Shown: positions 16,601 through 23,359 of the stretch, piece by piece
How the letters are laid out: each line of letters begins with the position of its first letter
Numbering within the stretch: position 1 is the first letter of the stretch
Source: JALYGY01 sp963800975
GTDB taxonomy: Bacteria > Actinomycetota > Rubrobacteria > Rubrobacterales > Rubrobacteraceae
DNA: 64,000 bases
Assembly (NCBI GenBank): GCA_963800975.1
Contig: CAWDDB010000012.1
Coordinates: 124,001 to 188,000, forward strand
Direction: 5' to 3'
Translations under genes and position numbers: made by a program
Notes under the pieces: model-generated
Database searches by the model: none
What the model saw: only the letters and a program-made list of their open reading frames with translations
What the model was told of the DNA's origin: nothing

Positions 16601-17406
16601 GCGGGATGCTAGAGTCGCTCGAGTCCGGGGCGGAGGTGTTCGACCTGGCGCAGCCGCTCTCGGCCGAGACGCCCCACTCGCCGAGCCACCCCGGCTACAA
16701 GATGGCGCTCATGCGCCGCCACGGCGACGTGGTGCGCGAGGACGGCAGCTCGGCCGCAAACGAGATGATCTTCACCGGGGGGCACGTCGGCACCCACATC
16801 GACGCCCTGGCCCACGTCTCGTACAGGGGAGAGCTGCACGGCGGCGTCTCGGCCGAGGAGGCGCAAAGCGGCGGCCGCTTCTCCGAGCTAGGCGTCGATG
16901 CGATGGAGCCGATGGTCTGCCGCGGCGTGCTCCTCGACGTCGCGGACCTGCACGGGGCGGAGACGCTCCCCGGCGCCTACGGCATAACGGAGCAGGATCT
17001 CTCGTCCGCCGCCGAGAAGGCGGGGGTCGAGATCCGGCGCGGGGACGTCGCGCTCGTCCGGTCCGGCTGGGCCGAGAACTTCGCCGACGCGGAGACGTAC
17101 CTCGGGCACGAGACCGGGGTGCCAGGGCCGACGGAGGAGGCCGCGCGGTGGCTCGCGGAGAGGGGCGTGCGGGCGACGGGGGCCGAGACCATAGCCTACG
17201 AGCAGATAAAGCCCGAGATCGGGCAAGCGCTGCTGCCGGTCCACCGCCTGCTCCTGGTCGAGAATGGCGTCCACATCATCGAGGTAATGAACCTCTCCGC
17301 CCTCGCGCAGGCGGGCGCGCACGAGTTCCTCTTCGTCCTGGCGCCGCTCAACCTCGTCGGCGCGACCGGCTCCCCGGTGCGTCCGCTCGCCGTGGTGCAG
17401 CGATGA
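16597..17406 (+). CDS. Cyclase family protein (KynB-like metal-dependent hydrolase)
   Basis: 269 residues, ATG overlapping the previous stop. The metal-binding motif HVGTHIDALAHV near residue 64 is the HxGTHxDxxxH signature of the cyclase/arylformamidase family, whose members hydrolyse amide or ester bonds with Zn2+ or Mn2+. The C-terminal LSALAQAGAHEFLFVLAPLNLVGATGSPVRPLA is the usual family end. In this operon it may hydrolyse an N-formyl, isatin-like or lactone substrate. The chain of three consecutive ATGA overlaps shows that the operon is tightly coupled. Confidence 0.9.
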   Translation: MSGMLESLESGAEVFDLAQPLSAETPHSPSHPGYKMALMRRHGDVVREDGSSAANEMIFTGGHVGTHIDALAHVSYRGELHGGVSAEEAQSGGRFSELGVDAMEPMVCRGVLLDVADLHGAETLPGAYGITEQDLSSAAEKAGVEIRRGDVALVRSGWAENFADAETYLGHETGVPGPTEEAARWLAERGVRATGAETIAYEQIKPEIGQALLPVHRLLLVENGVHIIEVMNLSALAQAGAHEFLFVLAPLNLVGATGSPVRPLAVVQR

Positions 17407-18830
17407 GCGAGACCGTCCTCGGGCGGCTGGCCGGCTTCGCCGTGCGGGTGAGGGACGGCGGGGTGGAAGAGGACATCCTGCGGGACGCCAGGCGCCGGGT
17501 GACGGACGTGGTCGGGATAGCGCTCGCGGCGAGCGGGATGGAGACGGCCCGGATCGTGGGCGAGGTGGTCGATGGGTGGGGCGGCAACGAGCACGCCGGC
17601 GTCGTGGGCCGGGAGCGCGCCTACCCTGCCGCGAGCGCTGCCCTGCTCAACGGCACGCTCGCCCACTCCCTCGACTACGACGACACGCACCTGCCCTCCA
17701 TCCTGCACCCGAGCGCCGCGGTGGTGCCGGCCGCGCTGGCCGCGGCCGAGGCCGCGGGAGCTTCGGGGCGGGAGCTTCTCGCCGCCGTCGCGGCGGGGGA
17801 CGAGCTCGTGGTGCGGGTCGGGATGGCCGGGTACGACGGCGAGCTCGGGAACTCCGTCTTCTTCGAGAAAGGGCTGCACGCGACCTCGATCTGCGGCACT
17901 CTAGGAGCAGCGCTGGCGTCGGCGATGCTCTTCGGTTTGGACGAGGAGGCAGTCGGACACGCCGTTGCCATCTCGGCGAGCATGGGCGCGGGCATCATCG
18001 AGGCCAACCGCACCGGGGGGACCGTCAAGAGGACCCACTGCGGCTGGGCCGCGCACGCCGGCGTCACCGCCGCGGAGCTCGCTGCCCACGGCCTCACAGG
18101 ACCGCCCACCGTCTTCGAGGGTCGCTTCGGGTTCCTGCGGGCCTACCTCGACGAGGACGCCGACGTCGGGGCGATCACCGGGGGTCTGGGGCAGAGGTGG
18201 GAGCTCGCGCGCGTCTTCTTCAAGCCCTACCCTGCCAACCACTTCACCCACGCAGGCATAGACGCGGCGATACGGTTGCGGGAGGAGGGGTTGGATCTCG
18301 AGCAGATAGCGGGCATAGAGCTCGGCGTGGCCGCCCCCGTGTTGCGCACCATCGCCCAGCCGCGGGAGGAGAAGGCGAGGCCGAAGACCGGTTACGCGGC
18401 CCAGTTCAGCGGCCCGTTCACCGTCGCGACCGCCCTCGTCGGGGGCGGGGGCCTCGGCGTCTCCCTCGACGACTTCACCGACGATGACGTCGAGGATGAG
18501 GAGAAGCTACGGCTCGCCTCCCTCGTCACGTGCTCGGCCGACGAAGTGTGCACCCGCGTCTTCCCCAACCAGTTTCCCGCATTGCTCCGTATCCGCCTGG
18601 AAGGCGGCGAGACGAGGGAGGCGCGTGTGATGCACAACCGGGGCGGTCCAGAGAACCCGCTCTCGGACGACGAGCTGGAGGTGAAGTTCCGCGACAACGC
18701 CGCTCGCGCCCTTTCGCGCGAGCAGGTAGAAGACCTCGAGGAGGCACTCGGAGACCTGGAGGACGGGGGTTCCGTGGACACGGTGATGCGGATGACGCGC
18801 GAGCCGGCCGGCAAGCGGCGGCCGGCGTGA
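17403..18830 (+). CDS. MmgE/PrpD family protein
   Basis: 475 residues, ATG overlapping the cyclase stop. Family segments are VTDVVGIALAASGMETARI, LAHSLDYDDTHLPSILHPSAAVVPAALA (substrate region, more canonical than in the 10698 paralogue) and FFKPYPANHFTHAGIDAAI with the conserved KPYPxxxxxH. 2-methylcitrate dehydratases and cis-aconitate decarboxylases belong here. The two MmgE/PrpD genes, one per divergent operon, probably act at different steps or on different isomers. Confidence 0.88.
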   Translation: MSETVLGRLAGFAVRVRDGGVEEDILRDARRRVTDVVGIALAASGMETARIVGEVVDGWGGNEHAGVVGRERAYPAASAALLNGTLAHSLDYDDTHLPSILHPSAAVVPAALAAAEAAGASGRELLAAVAAGDELVVRVGMAGYDGELGNSVFFEKGLHATSICGTLGAALASAMLFGLDEEAVGHAVAISASMGAGIIEANRTGGTVKRTHCGWAAHAGVTAAELAAHGLTGPPTVFEGRFGFLRAYLDEDADVGAITGGLGQRWELARVFFKPYPANHFTHAGIDAAIRLREEGLDLEQIAGIELGVAAPVLRTIAQPREEKARPKTGYAAQFSGPFTVATALVGGGGLGVSLDDFTDDDVEDEEKLRLASLVTCSADEVCTRVFPNQFPALLRIRLEGGETREARVMHNRGGPENPLSDDELEVKFRDNAARALSREQVEDLEEALGDLEDGGSVDTVMRMTREPAGKRRPA

Positions 18831-18845
18831 GGAGCGGTCAGGCAA

Positions 18846-18868
18846 TGCCGGCGCACGTTACGCCGGCA
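18846..18868 (+). terminator. Stem-loop between the MmgE/PrpD and transporter genes
   Basis: TGCCGGCG-CACGTTA-CGCCGGCA: perfect 8-bp arms, 7-base loop, 15 bp before the transporter start. There is no T-tract, so partial termination or mRNA stabilisation/processing is as likely as full termination. Confidence 0.45.
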
Positions 18869-18882
18869 GAAAGGGGTAGCAC

Positions 18883-20229
18883 GTGGAGAAGATAGGCGGA
18901 GAGCACACCGGAGAGCGGGTCTCGGTCAAGGAGGTCGCCGCGGCCAGCCTCGTCGGGACGGTCATCGAATGGTACGACTTCTTCGTCTACACGACCGCGG
19001 CCGCCCTCGTCTTCGGGCAGCTCTTCTTCCCTGGCAGCGCGCCCCTGATCGGGACCCTGCTGGCCTTCGCGACCTACGCGGTCGGGTTCGTAGCCCGTCC
19101 CTTCGGGGGCATCTTCTGCGGGCACTTCGGGGACAGGATCGGGCGCAAGAGCATGCTGGTGATGACCCTGCTCCTCATGGGGGTCGCGACGTTCCTCATA
19201 GGTCTCCTGCCGACCTTCGAGGCCATAGGTGTGCTTGCCCCGATCCTGCTCGTCGCGCTCCGCTTCGTCCAGGGTTTCGCGGTCGGTGGGGAGTGGGGCG
19301 GCGCCACCTTGATGGCGGTCGAGTACGCGCCCCCCGGCAGGCGCGGCCTCTTCGGCGGATTTCCCGGTATGGGCGTCCCGGCGGGGCTCGTGCTGGCCAC
19401 CCTCGTTTTCTCCCTCTCGTCCTCGATCTCGGGCGACCAGTTCCTGGTGTGGGGCTGGAGGGTGCCTTTCCTGCTCAGCATCCTGCTCGTGGTGGTCGGC
19501 CTGATCATCAGGCTCAGGATCATGGAGACGCCCTCGTTCCGGCGGGTTCAAGAGGCGGGTGGGGAGGCCCGGATGCCCCTGGTCGAGGTGGTGACCGACT
19601 ACTGGAGAAGCATCCTGCTCACCGCGGGCGCTTTCTTCCTGGTGAACGGGGGCTTCTACGTCGTCACTACCTTCCTGCTCAGCTACGGCACCCAGGCCGT
19701 TGGCGTCGATCAGGGGGTCATGCTCACCGGGAACCTCATCGCGGCGTGCATTCAGATCGTCGCCATAGGCTCCTTCGCCGCGCTCTCGGACTACGTCGGC
19801 AGGAGGCCGCTTTACCTCGCCGGCGCCATCTTCCTCGGCCTGTTCTCGTTCCCGCTCTTCTGGATGATAAACACGGGGAACCCGCCCGTGATCTGGCTGG
19901 CCATGAGCATCGCGATAGTCTCGCTCGGCGCCATGTACGGTCCGCTCGGGGCGTTCTTCTCGGAGATGTTCGACACGAAGGTGCGCTACTCCGGCGCCTC
20001 CCTCGGGTACCAGCTCGCCTCGGTCCTCGCGGGCGGGCTTGCGCCCTTTGTAGCCACCGCCCTGCTCGTCCGTTTCGGGTACGTCGGCGTCGCCGTGTAC
20101 ATGATGGCCATGGCCCTTATAACCATCGTCTCCGTCTACCTGGCCACCGAGACGTACCAGCGAGACCTGAACGCGGATCAGGTCGGCGGCGCGCGGGCCG
20201 CGGCCGCCGGTCGGACCATGCCAGGCTAG
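18883..20229 (+). CDS. MFS transporter, metabolite:H+ symporter (MHS) family
   Basis: 448 residues, about 12 membrane helices, GTG start preceded by AAAGGGG. SLVGTVIEWYDFFVYTTAA is the MHS first-helix signature (E-W-Y-D/E-F), GHFGDRIGRKSML is the MFS loop 2-3 motif, and RFVQGFAVGGEWGGA is the TM4 motif of the family (compare ProP, KgtP, citrate and shikimate carriers). Substrates are typically organic acids or osmolytes. As the last gene of the IclR-linked operon it probably imports the acid that the upstream enzymes degrade. Confidence 0.92.
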   Translation: MEKIGGEHTGERVSVKEVAAASLVGTVIEWYDFFVYTTAAALVFGQLFFPGSAPLIGTLLAFATYAVGFVARPFGGIFCGHFGDRIGRKSMLVMTLLLMGVATFLIGLLPTFEAIGVLAPILLVALRFVQGFAVGGEWGGATLMAVEYAPPGRRGLFGGFPGMGVPAGLVLATLVFSLSSSISGDQFLVWGWRVPFLLSILLVVVGLIIRLRIMETPSFRRVQEAGGEARMPLVEVVTDYWRSILLTAGAFFLVNGGFYVVTTFLLSYGTQAVGVDQGVMLTGNLIAACIQIVAIGSFAALSDYVGRRPLYLAGAIFLGLFSFPLFWMINTGNPPVIWLAMSIAIVSLGAMYGPLGAFFSEMFDTKVRYSGASLGYQLASVLAGGLAPFVATALLVRFGYVGVAVYMMAMALITIVSVYLATETYQRDLNADQVGGARAAAAGRTMPG

Positions 20230-20274
20230 TCGACACTGGGTAGTGACTTCGAAGCCCGTCGCGTTCGGGAGGCC

Positions 20275-20304
20275 GGGAGTAGGGTTTACCTTTTCCCGAC
20301 TCCC
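20275..20304 (+). terminator. Candidate transcription terminator after the MHS transporter
   Basis: GGGAGTAGGG pairs with CCCGACTCCC at 9 of 10 positions around the loop TTTACCTTTT. It lies 46 bp after the transporter stop and just before the next promoter; there is no strong T-tract after the stem. Confidence 0.5.
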
Positions 20305-20308
20305 CACC

Positions 20309-20336
20309 TTGGTCCTTCGATCTGATTCCGTATAAA
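20309..20336 (+). promoter_or_regulatory. Sigma70-type promoter of the aldo/keto reductase gene
   Basis: TTGGTC (20309-20314), 16-bp spacer, TATAAA (20331-20336); the gene starts 39 bp later after a GGGAGGG ribosome-binding site. Confidence 0.55.
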
Positions 20337-20374
20337 CTCAGGCCTTCTGGGAAGGCTATTTCACGGGAGGGTCT

Positions 20375-21364
20375 ATGGACCGCCGGAACCTTGGCAGCGA
20401 AGGGCTAGTCGTATCGGCCCTGGGGCTCGGGTGCATGGGTATGAGCGAGTTCTACGGCACGGGCGACGAGGAGGAGTCGATCGCCACGATCCACCGCGCC
20501 ATAGAGCTCGGCGTGACGTTCCTCGACACCGCGGACATTTACGGTCCTTTCACCAACGAGCGGCTCGTCGGGAAGGCCATAGCCGACAGGAGGGACGACG
20601 TCGAGCTGGCGACCAAGTTCGGCAACGTGCGCGGCGAGGACGGCTCGTTCCAGGGCGTCCGCGGCGACGCCGACTACGTCCGCCGGTCCTGCGACGCCTC
20701 GCTCGAGCGGCTTGGCCTGGATCACATAGACCTCTACTACCAGCACCGCGTCGACCCCGACGTGCCGATCGAGGAGACGGTCGGGGCGATGAAGGAGCTT
20801 GTCGAGGCGGGGAAGGTGCGCTACCTGGGCCTCTCCGAGGCGGCGCCTGAGACGATCAGGCGGGCACATCAGGTGCACCCGATCAGCGCCTTGCAGACGG
20901 AGTACTCCCTCTTTACCAGGGACCCGGAGGATGAGATCCTGCCCACCCTGCGCGAGCTGGGCATCGGCTTCGTCCCCTACTCGCCCCTGGGCCGCGGCTT
21001 CCTGACCGGCACGTGGAAGAGCATGGACGACCTGCCTGAGGACGACACGAGGTCAGGGCGCTTCCCGCGCTTCTCGGAGGAGAACTTCAGGCAGAACCTC
21101 GAGCTGGCCGAGCGGGTGCGGGAGATCGCCGCGGAGAAAGACGCGACGCCTGGACAGCTCGCCCTCGCGTGGCTCCTGGCCCAGGGCGACGACGTAGTAC
21201 CCATCCCGGGCACCAAGCGCCGCGAGCGCCTCGAGGAGAACGCCGCCGCGGCGGATCTGGTGCTCACCGAGGACGACCTGAGGCGCATCGAGGAGGCGAT
21301 CCCGCGCGGCTCCGCCGCCGGCGAGCGCTACCCCGAGCAGCAGATGCGAGCCGTTAACCGGTAG
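20375..21364 (+). CDS. Aldo/keto reductase (AKR13-like)
   Basis: 329 residues. The catalytic tetrad is visible: Asp and Tyr in FLDTADIYG, Lys in ATKFG and His in YYQHR. The C-terminal IPGTKRRERLEENAAA is the NADP(H) phosphate-binding segment. The enzyme would reduce aldehydes or ketones in the cytoplasm. It has its own promoter and is followed 12 bp later by a peroxidase-like gene, so the two may be a small detoxification operon. Confidence 0.92.
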   Translation: MDRRNLGSEGLVVSALGLGCMGMSEFYGTGDEEESIATIHRAIELGVTFLDTADIYGPFTNERLVGKAIADRRDDVELATKFGNVRGEDGSFQGVRGDADYVRRSCDASLERLGLDHIDLYYQHRVDPDVPIEETVGAMKELVEAGKVRYLGLSEAAPETIRRAHQVHPISALQTEYSLFTRDPEDEILPTLRELGIGFVPYSPLGRGFLTGTWKSMDDLPEDDTRSGRFPRFSEENFRQNLELAERVREIAAEKDATPGQLALAWLLAQGDDVVPIPGTKRRERLEENAAAADLVLTEDDLRRIEEAIPRGSAAGERYPEQQMRAVNR

Positions 21365-21376
21365 GGGAGCCCGCGG

Positions 21377-21976
21377 ATGACCGACGTGGAGCACATCTCG
21401 AGAAAGGGGACGGCGGTACCCGTAAGCTGGTTCCCCGTCCCCGAGGAGTCCGAGCTTCCGGACGACCTGCGGGGCCTCTTCAGGAAGGCGCGCGAGAAGA
21501 TAGGGTTCGTCCCCAACGTCTTCAGGGCGTACAGCTTCCGCCCCGAGCGACTGCGGGCGTGGTTCGACCACTACAAGCAGCTGCACGAGCCGACGGAGAA
21601 CCTGGACGCGGCGGAGCGGGAGATGATAGCCGTCTCCGTCTCGATGGCCAACGGTTGCCTCTACTGCCTCGTGGCCCACGGCGCGGCGCTGCGCGAGGCG
21701 TTGGGCGATCCCATCCTGGCGGACCGCATCACCCTGGACCATCGCCGGGCCGGCCTGGACGAGCGGCGCACGGCGATCCTGGACTTCGCAGTCAAGGTCA
21801 CCGAGCGGCCCCTCGACTGCACCCCAGAAGACCTCGCGCGCCTCGAGGGATTCGGCCTTACGCAGGAGGAGGTCTGGGACGTCGTCGAGATAGCGAGCAT
21901 GTACAACTTCACGAACCGCATGTCGCTCGCGTGCGGCATGATCCCGAACGAGGAGTACCACGCGCTGGCGAGGTAG
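21377..21976 (+). CDS. Peroxidase-related protein (AhpD / carboxymuconolactone decarboxylase family)
   Basis: 199 residues. NGCLYCLVAHGAAL near residue 92 is the CxxCxxxH redox motif of AhpD-like peroxidase-related enzymes, and IGFVPNVFRAYSFRPE is the family's N-terminal motif. The C-terminal VVEIASMYNFTNRMSLA helix is also characteristic. It probably reduces organic peroxides with thiol chemistry. It follows the aldo/keto reductase by 12 bp and is 1 kb upstream of the OsmC-like selenoprotein candidate, so several peroxide-handling genes cluster here. Confidence 0.9.
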   Translation: MTDVEHISRKGTAVPVSWFPVPEESELPDDLRGLFRKAREKIGFVPNVFRAYSFRPERLRAWFDHYKQLHEPTENLDAAEREMIAVSVSMANGCLYCLVAHGAALREALGDPILADRITLDHRRAGLDERRTAILDFAVKVTERPLDCTPEDLARLEGFGLTQEEVWDVVEIASMYNFTNRMSLACGMIPNEEYHALAR

Positions 21977-22005
21977 GGTCTCCCGTTACGGTCCCGGAGG
22001 TGTCC

Positions 22006-22281
22006 GTGCTTCAGGCGATCTCGGTGCTCGGCGCGCTGGCCATACTCGCGGCCTTCGCGGCCAACCAGTTCGGGTGGATCAAACCCTCCCAGCTCTCGTA
22101 CGCGCTGGCCAACTTCGTGGGCGCCGGTATCCTGACGGTCGTGGCGGTGATAGACCGCCAGATCGGCTTCATCCTCCTACAGGGCGCCTGGACGCTGGTG
22201 GGCCTCGTGGGTATCGTCGCGATCCTGCGCGGGGGTCCTCGAGAAGACGGTTCCCGTCGCGCCAGGGAGGGACCGCGATGA
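22006..22281 (+). CDS. CBU_0592-type small membrane protein, copy 1
   Basis: 91 residues from a GTG placed five bases after GGAGGT. Three hydrophobic segments: VLGALAILAAFAANQFGW, LANFVGAGILTVVAVI and GFILLQGAWTLVGLVGIVA, then a basic tail. The pattern AAFAANQFG...L.Y...N.VGA.ILT.VAV...Q.GFILL.G.WT.V matches the CBU_0592 family of predicted inner-membrane proteins of unknown function. Its stop overlaps the start of a paralogue. Confidence 0.8.
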   Translation: MLQAISVLGALAILAAFAANQFGWIKPSQLSYALANFVGAGILTVVAVIDRQIGFILLQGAWTLVGLVGIVAILRGGPREDGSRRAREGPR

Positions 22282-22529
22282 TACAGGTGGTATCGGTCGT
22301 GGGCGCGTTGCTGATATTGCTGGCCTTCGCGGCCAACCAGTTCGGCAGGCTCGACACCTCGAACCTCTCCTACCAGGCCGCCAACCTCGTCGGGGCCGCG
22401 ATACTCACCGTCGTCGCCGTGATCGAGGTGCAGATCGGCTTCATTCTCCTCGAAGGCACCTGGACGCTGGTGAGCCTGTGGGGGACGATCGTGGTGCTGC
22501 GCGGCGATAGGCCCGGCGCCGCCCACTGA
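22278..22529 (+). CDS. CBU_0592-type small membrane protein, copy 2
   Basis: 83 residues, ATG overlapping the stop of copy 1 (ATGA) and preceded by AGGGAGGG. It repeats the same pattern, LLAFAANQFGRLDTSNLSYQ, NLVGAAILTVVAVIEVQ, GFILLEGTWTLVSLWG, and clearly arose by tandem duplication. Because members of this family may oligomerise, the two copies could form a heteromeric membrane complex. Function unknown. Confidence 0.8.
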   Translation: MIQVVSVVGALLILLAFAANQFGRLDTSNLSYQAANLVGAAILTVVAVIEVQIGFILLEGTWTLVSLWGTIVVLRGDRPGAAH

Positions 22530-22577
22530 AGGGGTCACTTGACCCGCCGGCACCGGGGCGGATCGAGGCTCTTTCGT

Positions 22578-22784
22578 TCAGCGACCTCGGCGCTCGTTGC
22601 CCCGCTTGAAGTTGCCCGTAACCTTCGCCAGCGCGAGCTGCTCCTGCTCCCGGTTCATACGGGGAAGTTCGCCGATGAGCTTCTCCGCCTGCCGCCCTTT
22701 TAGCACGGCCACCGTTCTGCCGCGCCACTCGATAAAGACCTTGCGGCCTTTGGTGATCCGGTACGAGAACTGCTCCTGGTCCAT
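22578..22784 (-). CDS. Small hypothetical protein
   Basis: 68 residues beginning MDQEQFSYRITKGRKVFIEW, continuing RGRTVAVLKGRQAEKLI and ending in a basic tail. It looks like a short beta-strand pair followed by a helix, a plan I associate with small actinobacterial proteins of unknown function. A TATTAT hexamer at 22796-22791 lies only 6 bp before the ATG, which suggests a leaderless transcript. It is divergent from the OsmC-like gene 78 bp away. No function can be assigned. Confidence 0.6.
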   Translation of the reverse strand: MDQEQFSYRITKGRKVFIEWRGRTVAVLKGRQAEKLIGELPRMNREQEQLALAKVTGNFKRGNERRGR

Positions 22785-22862
22785 GCCCGGATAATAGCGC
22801 GCGGGAGGTAGCCGGACCGTATACTGCGGCACGGCGGCAGAGAGAAGCGGAAAGGAGGAACC

Positions 22863-23327
22863 TTGGCCGACGTCGCTTACGTCTCGCGGGTGAGGGTAGA
22901 GCCGGTGGAGGGCAGGATCCGGCGCGCGTTCGTCCCCGCCGAAGATGCGCCGGTCCTCTTCGGCGTGCACGACGAGGTCGCCGAGCACTACGGGGTCGCG
23001 CCCGGCGCCGAGGAGCCGCACGCCTCGACGCTCGACTACGTCGTTGCGGCGGCCGGCGGCTGACTGCTCGGGACCTTCAGGGGCGCGCTGGCAGCGCGTC
23101 AAGTTTCCTTCGAGAACCTTCGGGCCGAGACGGTGGGTGAGATCGAGACCGAGAGCAAGGTGCTGGTGATCAAGCGCATCAAGCAGCTCTTCTACCTGAC
23201 CGTAGACGAGAGAGACCGGGCAACCGTGGAGCGGGTTCTCGGGGTCTACGCTGACTCCTGTCCCGTCGCGAGGTCCGTGAAAAAGAGCATCGAGATCTCG
23301 AGCGAGCTGGATCTCACGACGCGGTAG
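22863..23327 (+). CDS. OsmC-like peroxiredoxin, candidate selenoprotein (Sec at residue 67)
   Basis: 154 codons plus stop if the in-frame TGA at 23061-23063 is read as selenocysteine; without readthrough the product is a useless 66-residue stub. TTG start after AAAGGAGG. Residues 1-66 (VSRVRVEPVEGRIRRAFVP, HASTLDYVVAAAGG) and 68-154 (LLGTFRGALAARQ, VGEIETESKVLVIKRIK, DSCPVARSVKKSIEIS) form a complete OsmC fold. OsmC enzymes have a peroxidatic Cys in a GGCxxGTF-type motif and a second Cys in a CPV motif; here the UGA replaces the first and the second is intact. OsmC proteins reduce organic hydroperoxides. Conventional gene callers would split this into two pieces (22863-23063 and 23133-23327). 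Confidence 0.82.
23081..23100 (+). promoter_or_regulatory. Candidate bacterial SECIS stem-loop
   Basis: GGCGCGCT-GGC-AGCGCGTC: an 8-bp stem with one G-U pair and a GGC apical loop starting 26 nt after the UGA. This is inside the 16-37 nt window and satisfies the 'G in the first two loop positions' rule reported for bacterial SECIS elements. It lies within the coding sequence, as bacterial SECIS elements do. Confidence 0.65.
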
Positions 23328-23359
23328 TTCTTCGCCTGGAACCCGAGGGATCGGGCGTG

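Noticed and set aside
22863..23063. Separate 66-codon gene ending at the UGA
   Set aside because: The downstream frame is complete OsmC sequence in the same phase; ending at the UGA would leave half a fold without either redox residue.
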